64,000 bases of DNA, from IMG/VR virus record IMGVR_UViG_3300049324_000002, positions 1-64,000 of that record. One strand, given 5' to 3'. Positions 44,076-51,084 of the stretch are shown here, one piece after another. The DNA is from a virus. Every line of letters starts with the position of its first letter. The stretch's first letter is position 1. The notes under the pieces are model-generated. The model ran no database searches. It saw nothing but the letters and a program-made list of their open reading frames with translations, and had not been told where the DNA came from. The position numbers and the translations under genes were made by a program.

Positions 44076-44590
44076 TAACCTACGCTCAGTCCGTAGTGAC
44101 AAATAAGTTTCTTACCACCATCAAAATCTGCTACATCAAGCACATCAGGATGAGAAAGAAGCTGCGACCCCCACACCCGCAACCCCCTATCGGTATCCTC
44201 CCGACCCCACGTCTCATCGAAACCCATCGGGCGATGCAACTCAGTATCAAAAGGCTCCCACGCAGCCCACAACCGAGACTCAGCATCTCGTCTGACAATC
44301 AACCCAGCATCTCGGGACGCGTCTGCAATCAACTCCAAACGCAACCGAGGGAACCTCGCAGTGTTATGAGAATTCGGACGCGCCCACGCGCCAGCCACCG
44401 ACACCACCGCAGCCGTACTCGAACTCCCCTCAACCACCACACCAAACTCGTCATGGAACAACCACGTCGACGCCTCAGAACCCACCCCAGCAGGCCCCAG
44501 GACAGCCCGTACAGCCTCCACAGCCGCTAACCGGCGCCTAGCCGCCAACGCCACATCCACCGTGGCCGAAGCGACCAAAGGTAAAGTCAT
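44075..44590 (-). CDS. Tail terminator-like protein
   Basis: A 171-residue protein upstream of the tail tube gene, overlapped by ATGA with the neck gene. Beta-rich centre (WLFHDEFGVVVEGSS, PRLRLELIADASRD) and an Arg-rich N-terminus. Position and size fit a tail terminator; sequence similarity is not evident. Confidence 0.5.
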   Translation of the reverse strand: MTLPLVASATVDVALAARRRLAAVEAVRAVLGPAGVGSEASTWLFHDEFGVVVEGSSSTAAVVSVAGAWARPNSHNTARFPRLRLELIADASRDAGLIVRRDAESRLWAAWEPFDTELHRPMGFDETWGREDTDRGLRVWGSQLLSHPDVLDVADFDGGKKLICHYGLSVG

Positions 44591-44961
44591 TCCCTCATCC
44601 TAATATCCATCGACGTATACATAGCATTCTTTAAATCTTCGTGGATCAAGTCAACATTGCGAAGGAAGTCGTGCGATCCTCCTTTACCCATCTCAGCGCC
44701 AGCATACGTAACAGGATCATGAGGAAACCCAGGAGAATCCCCACCATAAGATATATCCCCACTCCACTCAGACTCTTTCGTCTCAAAATGAGTACGACCA
44801 GAACCCTTAAGAGAACCAGTAATAACGTGAACAATAGCCTGAGTCTCAGCAAAAGCAGTATCCATAATCGCTTCTAATTCAGCGACCGTCTCCTCACCCG
44901 GACCAGAGATCGCTCTTAACGCGTCTTTCCACTCATCCATATTAATGCTAATAGAAATCAC
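44587..44961 (-). CDS. HK97 gp10-like neck/tail-completion protein
   Basis: A 124-residue protein with MDEWKDALRAISGP, AIVHVITGSLKGSGRTHFE and WSGDISYGGDSPGFPHDPVTYAGAEMG then GSHDFLRN: this order (GSLKxS, GxxxxxYAxxxE) matches the gp10-like neck protein family. Start at GTG 44961 or ATG 44940. Confidence 0.65.
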   Translation of the reverse strand: MISISINMDEWKDALRAISGPGEETVAELEAIMDTAFAETQAIVHVITGSLKGSGRTHFETKESEWSGDISYGGDSPGFPHDPVTYAGAEMGKGGSHDFLRNVDLIHEDLKNAMYTSMDIRMRE

Positions 44962-45350
44962 GACGACCGAACACCCGCAGCCACAGACGGGGGAAGCTCC
45001 ACCGCCTGCCCCTCGAGATGATGCAATCGAGACATACTAGTAGAAACATCAGGAGCGACACGAATCTGCCACGTACCAGTCACGGGGCCAGAAACACACT
45101 CAATGTGGTCACCAGGACGTAAATCAATATTGGGAGAAACCCAATAGGTAGCAACACGATCAGGAGTACGACCAGCCTGAGGAGGCATAGGGAAGTCTTT
45201 ACCGGGTCGGAAAAAACCGACCTCAAGTCTAATAGGCACTTCTTCAAGTCCTGCAACATCGCGCCATGCTGTAGTAAGAATTCCGTCCTGCATAGAAACT
45301 AGCGGGCGAGATACCTTAACCCGTGAAGGCATTAAATGAATGCCGATCAT
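44958..45350 (-). CDS. Head-tail stopper-like protein
   Basis: I use ATG 45350 (TAATG overlap with the connector gene). About 130 residues, beta rich (VSRPLVSMQDG, YWVSPNIDLRPGDHIECVSGPVTGTWQI). Size and place fit a head-closure/stopper protein. Confidence 0.55.
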   Translation of the reverse strand: MIGIHLMPSRVKVSRPLVSMQDGILTTAWRDVAGLEEVPIRLEVGFFRPGKDFPMPPQAGRTPDRVATYWVSPNIDLRPGDHIECVSGPVTGTWQIRVAPDVSTSMSRLHHLEGQAVELPPSVAAGVRSS

Positions 45351-45886
45351 TATGAAAACGGCCAATCATCAGGCTCCCAGCCTGCATGCTCAACAAAAGA
45401 ATCTCGCCCAGTATAAGGAGAACCTCTAAATCTATTTGTATCCGCAGGACCGACTAGAATCCTCTCACCATGAACTTCTGCAGTATCGTTATGCCGATCA
45501 TAAACATGAATCGAATTACTCTCAATCGCAAGCTCAGACCGCAACTGAGACACAGCCAAATCAAACCAAGCAACACCCGTAGGAATCCCCTGCAAAACCG
45601 CATTCTGTGCCAACGAATAAGAATAAGTACCAATCGTCTCCGTACGGAAAGGAGAAAACCGCAAATCACGACTATCCTGGCCCTCATAAAGAGCCTCAGC
45701 CATAGACAACACGCCACGATTAGCTAATCTAAGATTTAAACCTTCGTCAGGAAGCTCCGTCAATCCAGTAGCAAGCTCAAACAAATCCCCAGCCTGCAGG
45801 AGAGACTCAACAACAAAGCGCTTGTAGTAAATAGACTCTTTGCCAGTAAAATTAGCCAGGTCGACAAGAGTTAGTCCAGTATCCAC
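45350..45886 (-). CDS. Head-tail connector (adaptor)
   Basis: I use GTG 45886, seven bases after GGGGA. About 178 residues, helix rich at the start (LTLVDLANFTGKES), then SMAEALYEGQDSRDLRFSPFRTETIG and a Trp-rich end. Place between capsid and stopper fits an adaptor protein. Confidence 0.55.
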   Translation of the reverse strand: MDTGLTLVDLANFTGKESIYYKRFVVESLLQAGDLFELATGLTELPDEGLNLRLANRGVLSMAEALYEGQDSRDLRFSPFRTETIGTYSYSLAQNAVLQGIPTGVAWFDLAVSQLRSELAIESNSIHVYDRHNDTAEVHGERILVGPADTNRFRGSPYTGRDSFVEHAGWEPDDWPFS

Positions 45887-45921
45887 GACCACTCCCCTAT
45901 CGAACTAACAAGCGCAACCTC

Positions 45922-46353
45922 TTAACGACGAGCCGCCGAAACAGGAGCGATAGCGCGAGGCTTCCTCCCACGCTTCAATTCCGCCTCCAACGAATTATCG
46001 TCAGCATATGGCTGACCCGGCCACGGGCCGTGACGGAAATAAATTCGGCCATAACGCTGCATCTGTCCACGGTCATCAAGATCCAACCAAGAATCCCCAA
46101 ACCGATCCATAGTATCCTTGTACACAACCTCGTCCGTAACATACTCGATCTCCTGTCCACGATACCAAATCTGGCCGTGCGCAGAAAATCCGTCTTCGAG
46201 AATGTGAATCAGGATAACCTGAGGCTCCTCAACGGGAACAGGAACCACATCAGGCTCAGAAGGAACTGGTGCAGACACAACGGAAGCCGGAGCGGCTGCT
46301 GGCGCAACAGCCGCGTCCGGTCCCTGCTTAGGAAAACGAATAGTATCGGGCAT
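45922..46353 (-). CDS. Hypothetical structural-region protein
   Basis: ATG 46353 follows AAGGAG. The 143-residue protein has a Pro/Ala/Val-rich linker (about residues 12-45), then ILIHILEDGFSAHGQIWYRGQEIEYV and a basic tail (RGRKPRAIAPVSAARR). I recall similar genes next to capsid genes in actinophages; role unknown. Confidence 0.5.
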   Translation of the reverse strand: MPDTIRFPKQGPDAAVAPAAAPASVVSAPVPSEPDVVPVPVEEPQVILIHILEDGFSAHGQIWYRGQEIEYVTDEVVYKDTMDRFGDSWLDLDDRGQMQRYGRIYFRHGPWPGQPYADDNSLEAELKRGRKPRAIAPVSAARR

Positions 46354-46381
46354 CAACGTGCTCCTTGGTTAATCAGTGATA

Positions 46382-47374
46382 CTAGACGCCCACGTTAGCG
46401 ACTAGGAACTGCTCAGGACGGTATACAACCGGCAAGAAATTATACTCCATCAAGTATTGGCGGAAAGACGGGTCATTCTCTTTCCACGTCTTACTGAACT
46501 TACCAGTGTGACCGTCAGGAGCGTCATCATCAGCGGAAGGACCCTCAAGGAACTCCATCGGACGATTGTCAGTCAGGTTAGAGAAAATCATGAGGCCCTC
46601 ATCCAAGAACCGAGTCTCAGTCCCATCATCAGTCTCATAGATTGACTCACAAACAGTCCAGTTCAGCCCCAAGAAGCCCGGGAGAATACCAGTCGAGTAG
46701 TACTCATCCCGCATACGGTCCGACATCAGACCGGCAGCGTTACCATTCGCCGCAAAAGCATCGAAGACCTGAGCGAGAGTATTCTCAGTAGTGAAAACCT
46801 CACGCACCGGAACCTGACCATCACGCTGAATCTGACGCTTCCACGCGCGCACATCCGCCATAATCTGCGGAACCGTAGCACTTCCCCACGCAATAGAAGC
46901 AGTCACCTGATGCGAGGAAGGGAACTTGTAATCGATATCAGCTTGCACATCCGGGAAGTCAAGCTGAATGCGGCCCTGCAGAGCCTTCCAAGCACAGAAC
47001 TCAACAAAGTTATCAAAACGAATGTTCAGGTCATTGATCTCACGGAGAACAGCCTGCTCTGCATTCGTCGCAGCAAGCTGACCAGGAGTCCGCAACCAGT
47101 GAATGGTCGTCGGCTCAAATATCTTCTTCTCACGCAAGTAAATGAAGGCTGCGCTTTCCTGCGACCGACCCAACCGAGGCACAACGTGCGCCTCGGAGTT
47201 CGGTACATTTGGCTTAGCCATCATACGGCTACCACGAATGACATCCCAGCGCGCAACCGGATAAGGCCACGGAGCACTAGAAAGTCTATTCTTCAAAATC
47301 AGCGTTTCCGGTGTTTGTAGTTTTTCTACAACACCCTTCAACACCATAGGCTCAAGCAGACCAATTTCCGGCAC
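46382..47374 (-). CDS. Major capsid protein (lambda gpE-like family)
   Basis: The 330-residue protein is downstream of the decoration and protease/scaffold genes. It has IRGSRMMAKPNVPNSEAHVVPRLGRSQES, LRTPGQLAATNAEQAVLREINDLNIRFDNFVEFCAWKALQG and SIAWGSATVPQIMADVRAWKR, typical of the phage major capsid protein E family (HK97 fold). GTG start with GAGGTGATGAA before it. Confidence 0.85.
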   Translation of the reverse strand: MPEIGLLEPMVLKGVVEKLQTPETLILKNRLSSAPWPYPVARWDVIRGSRMMAKPNVPNSEAHVVPRLGRSQESAAFIYLREKKIFEPTTIHWLRTPGQLAATNAEQAVLREINDLNIRFDNFVEFCAWKALQGRIQLDFPDVQADIDYKFPSSHQVTASIAWGSATVPQIMADVRAWKRQIQRDGQVPVREVFTTENTLAQVFDAFAANGNAAGLMSDRMRDEYYSTGILPGFLGLNWTVCESIYETDDGTETRFLDEGLMIFSNLTDNRPMEFLEGPSADDDAPDGHTGKFSKTWKENDPSFRQYLMEYNFLPVVYRPEQFLVANVGV

Positions 47375-47497
47375 TTCATCACCTCAAAGCTCGGGCTAGC
47401 AGCCAGCTAGCACTTGTCTTCATCAGCGAATCCTGTGCGGATCCCGGCCTGCACCAGACCCCTAAGGTCTCAACCGGTTGGCCTATCGATTTAATTA
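47375..47497 (-). other. Leader of the capsid gene with hairpins
   Basis: A 123-nt gap without a gene. It has two small perfect stems: GCTAGC-AGCCA-GCTAGC (47395-47411) and AGACC-CCTAA-GGTCT (47456-47470). It may be an mRNA-processing or attenuation region that sets capsid to decoration protein ratio; low confidence. Confidence 0.3.
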
Positions 47498-47908
47498 TTA
47501 GAAGGTGTAAGTTCCAAACACACTGTCAGTACGCGCATTAAGATCGACCAGCGCGGCAGCATCAGAACCGACAACCATCTCAAGCTTCAGAATGCCAGAG
47601 ATAACGACGTTACCCTGGTAAACACGAGCGTCAGAAGAACTATCTGTTCCAGTGTCAACGCCGCGCCGCAAAATACCGCGACAAACGTTAGCACCACCAG
47701 AACCACCATCATTGTACTTAACCCACAACTTGTCGGCAGTACGCTGAGCCATTGCCTGCCCGAGCGGGAGAATCCCCTGACCCGGGGCCAACGTCACACC
47801 CTTCTGCGTAAACCGCGCAGTCGAGTAAAGAAGCTCAGGATCATAACTAGTGTTACCCTTGTAAAAACCAGGCGCCGGGATAATATTGCCGACGTACTCT
47901 ACAGCCAT
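47498..47908 (-). CDS. Head decoration protein (lambda gpD-like)
   Basis: A 136-residue protein with GVTLAPGQGILPLGQAM, WVKYNDGGSGGANVCRGILRRGVD and VYQGNVVISGILKLEM: the pattern (lpxGxvLG, AxGIL, G.v..s.l) fits capsid decoration proteins. ATG is close to a GGAGGGAAAG tract. It should stabilise the expanded capsid. Confidence 0.75.
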   Translation of the reverse strand: MAVEYVGNIIPAPGFYKGNTSYDPELLYSTARFTQKGVTLAPGQGILPLGQAMAQRTADKLWVKYNDGGSGGANVCRGILRRGVDTGTDSSSDARVYQGNVVISGILKLEMVVGSDAAALVDLNARTDSVFGTYTF

Positions 47909-47949
47909 TACGCTCTTTCCCTCCGCCTAGCTCAAAAACTCGTTATCGA

Positions 47950-49164
47950 CTAAGACTTAGTTCCAACGTACTGAGCGGCGGCACCACCGGGAGCAGTCAA
48001 GCGCGCAATCTCCGCCTCGATATCAATTTCATGCTTATCGTGCTCTTTGCCCTGAGGAGCAATCCCCTGCTCAACACTCATCTTCACAATGGGCTCATCA
48101 GGAACAATCTGATCGAACATCTCACGGTTAGTGAGACACATCGTCAAATGGACCTCACGCTTAGCCGGAAGGATACGACCCTCACTAATAAGACGATCAA
48201 CCTCGATCTCAGCGTTCTTCGTCTCCAACGCAGCAATCCGACCATCCGAAGCAGTCTGCGCTGCAGACAAAGCCACGTTACGATTAGCCAACTCAGTCAC
48301 AGCCTTGACAACATCCTCGTCTGAAACACCATCAGACTTCGACAACTTGGCGCCTTCCTCCGAACCCGCGAGGGCAGCGGCCACCCGATCAGCAAGAGTG
48401 GTATCAACAGCAGAAAGCTTCACCTCAAGATCTGCAGCCTTCTTCTCTGCGACCTCAGAAGCAGTAACAGCGTCAGTGACAGCAGTCTCAGCAGTAGAAA
48501 GCTGAGTACGCAAAGCATCAACATCGATCTGGTGATCAGTGTTAAGCTCCGCCAACACATCCGCCAAAGGTCGCGGCACAGAAACCTCCTGAGAATCGCC
48601 GCTCATCTGAACAAGAACGGGCTCACCAAGGTCTTCGGCCGATGCAGCAACAACCGCCTCATATGGATCAAGACCTGTCACATAAGGACGATTAGTGACA
48701 GCCACGTGCAAAAGAGTAGGACCAACACGCTGGCCAGACTTCGAATCCTTATAATTCAAATGAAAAAACGCTGACGCACCAAGCAGTGTTTTACCAAAAT
48801 CATTAACATGCTTGCGAGCATCAACCAGAGCGTAAACCTTGCCAGTCGCCTTATTATCTTCAATACCTACGACTTCACCAAGATTCGCTGCTGGGTTCTC
48901 AACATGCGCATTCTGATCATTAGCGAGAGGAACCTGCACAATATCACAAACATTATTCGTAAAATTACGCTTCATCCTATCAATGAACTCATCATTGATA
49001 TCAATCTTCGTGCCAGTGACAGGATGGAGCAGCACACCCCTATTCAGGATATGCTTACGGTAAACCTTTCCCTGCACCTTCCGAGAAAGCTCGACCTCAG
49101 TTTCAGTATCCGTTGCCGTCCAGTCAGCATAAGGACTAGGAGCAATGATGCAGTCAGACGCCAT
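47950..49164 (-). CDS. Capsid maturation protease fused to scaffold
   Basis: The 404-residue protein has an N-terminal Mu I-like protease part (NRGVLLHPVTGTKIDIND, then VGPTLLHVAVTNRPYVTGLDPYEAV) and a C-terminal scaffold with a coiled coil (about residues 220-330, AETAVTDAVTASEVAEKKAADLEVKLSAVDT) and an acidic end. This protease-scaffold organisation is usual upstream of decoration and capsid genes. Confidence 0.7.
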   Translation of the reverse strand: MASDCIIAPSPYADWTATDTETEVELSRKVQGKVYRKHILNRGVLLHPVTGTKIDINDEFIDRMKRNFTNNVCDIVQVPLANDQNAHVENPAANLGEVVGIEDNKATGKVYALVDARKHVNDFGKTLLGASAFFHLNYKDSKSGQRVGPTLLHVAVTNRPYVTGLDPYEAVVAASAEDLGEPVLVQMSGDSQEVSVPRPLADVLAELNTDHQIDVDALRTQLSTAETAVTDAVTASEVAEKKAADLEVKLSAVDTTLADRVAAALAGSEEGAKLSKSDGVSDEDVVKAVTELANRNVALSAAQTASDGRIAALETKNAEIEVDRLISEGRILPAKREVHLTMCLTNREMFDQIVPDEPIVKMSVEQGIAPQGKEHDKHEIDIEAEIARLTAPGGAAAQYVGTKS

Positions 49165-49170
49165 ACACCA

Positions 49171-49362
49171 TTATTCGCCAACAACCAACCGAGGCCAATC
49201 AGCTACCTCATCATTGAACACTTCAAGATTAAGAAGACTACTACCGTCAATAACAAAAGTCTCTACCCACCGACCCTTACCATTAATATTCTCTTCCAAC
49301 CGCTGCGCGACAAAACCTCTAGGACTAAGACGAGCTTCAATAACTCGTGGTTTAGACTCCAT
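49171..49362 (-). CDS. Small hypothetical protein
   Basis: I use ATG 49362 (MESKPRVIEARLSPRG), overlapping the upstream gene by 11 bases. 63 residues, with VETFVIDGSSLLNLEVFNDEVADW. No family recognised. Confidence 0.5.
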   Translation of the reverse strand: MESKPRVIEARLSPRGFVAQRLEENINGKGRWVETFVIDGSSLLNLEVFNDEVADWPRLVVGE

Positions 49363-49576
49363 CAGATGGATCCTTAGCATAGTGTTTATTACGTAACTCA
49401 TCGGCACACTCTACGCAAACTAAAGTAGGGACACCCTTAATTACCATAAGGACAGTAGCAGGCTTATTACATACCTCACTCTTAGGCACAGACCCGGCCG
49501 CGATAGAAACGGCCATATACTCCCACTCCATAGGGCAAGCAGGAACAGCATCCAAATAAGGCTCAGTCACAAACAA
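49352..49576 (-). CDS. Small cysteine protein
   Basis: A 74-residue protein; TTG 49576 or GTG 49570 may start it. It has EVCNKPATVLMVIKGVPTLVCVECADELR: three Cys, a probable zinc ribbon, as in many phage structural-region small genes. Function unknown. Confidence 0.5.
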   Translation of the reverse strand: MFVTEPYLDAVPACPMEWEYMAVSIAAGSVPKSEVCNKPATVLMVIKGVPTLVCVECADELRNKHYAKDPSDGV

Positions 49577-49579
49577 ACA

Positions 49580-49783
49580 CTATACCGCAGAATCGCCAGA
49601 ATCAGTAGCAGATGAATCTTCCGGCTCGTCCTTCACCACCGGCAACCCATCCCCATCCACCGCCAAATCAGGAGCAGGCGAATAACGACGCGTCTCGAAG
49701 AAATCGTCAGCCACAGACTCCAATTCGTCCATAGACGGTCCAGTCTGCATATCAGCGTCACTATTCACTGACGGGCTGCTCAC
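49580..49783 (-). CDS. Small acidic protein
   Basis: GTG 49783 lies inside the topoisomerase gene's last codons and has GGAGGGGGTGGG upstream, a strong ribosome binding site. The 67-residue product is acidic (DAVDGDGLPVV-like region and EDSSATDSGDSAV end). Role unknown. Confidence 0.5.
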   Translation of the reverse strand: MSSPSVNSDADMQTGPSMDELESVADDFFETRRYSPAPDLAVDGDGLPVVKDEPEDSSATDSGDSAV

Positions 49784-51053
49784 CGCTACCCACCCCCTCC
49801 CACTTCGCAAAAACAGACGGATCAATGTAAGAAGCCAGTGCAACAGTCGGAGTGTTACCAAGTTTCTCCGACACCGCCACAGCCACCGCGCGGCGAGCCT
49901 TCACCAAAGCCGCCTTATTAGATGGTACCGGCATAGCCTCCACCATAGCAAAAGCATGCAACGTGCCATGATACGTACGTAAATCCTTTAACTTAAACCC
50001 AGGAGCAACAGAATGTAGATAGTCTGCTGTCTTTCTCTCATTTGTGGCAAACACCTTATCCCCTGGTGCCTTACCAGCAAGTCTAGGCGTCAACATAGCA
50101 GCCAACTGAGGATCCTCAACAGAGAAAGAAAGATCTACACCCTTTTTACCAGTGAAATCGAGATGAACAGTCTCACCATCTACCTTAACGTGACCAGCAC
50201 GAAGATTAGTCGCACCAAACGCTTTCTTCTCTGCACCAGTATCAGAATCCGAACCCGGGCGCAACCCCAACCGCCGAATCAACATTAAAGCAGCGGCGTG
50301 GTCGTTGGTCGCTGAGTCACTAGAAATACTATGATCGATATCCCCAATATGAGAACGCAAAGTATTAATCCTCGCGAACTTCGCTGCCGCTTGCTTTTCT
50401 GAGTGCGCCGACGAATAGACATACTGAGAACGTCCTTTCGAGTCCATACCAACAGCCTGCAAAGCTGCATTAGGATCATCAGTAACCTGAACATTCGTCC
50501 AAGCTGGTGGCAACTTAATGCCATCCTTAGCAAGACGCTCATGATCCGCCTGAGACGCTACATGGAACCCCGCTCGAGCAGGCGCGGCAGGAGGTTCTCC
50601 ACTGGGAGCGCTCGGCGTACCAGGCGATTGTGCATCATTGTGGACAGGTTCAGAATGCGTACTAGAAGGACTACTCGAAACCGGAGCCGCGCCGGGGGCC
50701 TGTGAAATACTCTTAATCGTCACACCCTTATGGCCACGAGGATGAGGAGTAATCCGCTTACCAGTCTCACGATCATAATCGTAAGCTGACACTTCCTCAA
50801 TACCATGAGGAGTATGCCTCGCATGCGCAGGAACATGCACAATAGTAGCCTGCACCTCAAGCACATGCGTATCTAAAATACTATCTGGAATAGGGTTACC
50901 ATCTACATAACCCTCAATCCACATCTTAGCTTTAATTCTAGCTGACGGAGAAGCAGATTTGACGTCAAAAGGGTTGTCTGAATTAGGATTGCCGACCCGG
51001 GCGGCACGCACACCGTCACGGTACGCAGCAACCATATCCTGCTCAATCGACAC
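49761..51053 (-). CDS. DNA topoisomerase IB (poxvirus/bacterial type) in the virion operon
   Basis: I use GTG 51053 (AGAGGT at six bases). About 430 residues. The N-terminal third is low complexity and phage specific. The rest is a full type IB core: WTNVQVTDDPNAALQAVGMDSKGRSQYVYSS, GLRPGSDSD (catalytic Arg about 265), FGATNLRAGHVKVDG, LDFTGKKG (catalytic Lys about 303), KDLRTYHGT (Arg about 359) and LGNTPTVALASYIDP with Tyr about 409. All catalytic residues appear present. It would relax supercoils by a 3' phosphotyrosine intermediate. Lying between MuF/portal and protease/scaffold suggests packaging in the virion; that is inference. Confidence 0.88.
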   Translation of the reverse strand: MSIEQDMVAAYRDGVRAARVGNPNSDNPFDVKSASPSARIKAKMWIEGYVDGNPIPDSILDTHVLEVQATIVHVPAHARHTPHGIEEVSAYDYDRETGKRITPHPRGHKGVTIKSISQAPGAAPVSSSPSSTHSEPVHNDAQSPGTPSAPSGEPPAAPARAGFHVASQADHERLAKDGIKLPPAWTNVQVTDDPNAALQAVGMDSKGRSQYVYSSAHSEKQAAAKFARINTLRSHIGDIDHSISSDSATNDHAAALMLIRRLGLRPGSDSDTGAEKKAFGATNLRAGHVKVDGETVHLDFTGKKGVDLSFSVEDPQLAAMLTPRLAGKAPGDKVFATNERKTADYLHSVAPGFKLKDLRTYHGTLHAFAMVEAMPVPSNKAALVKARRAVAVAVSEKLGNTPTVALASYIDPSVFAKWEGVGSGEQPVSE

Positions 51054-51084
51054 CAGTTGACCTCTCACACCAAGTAGTACCGCG

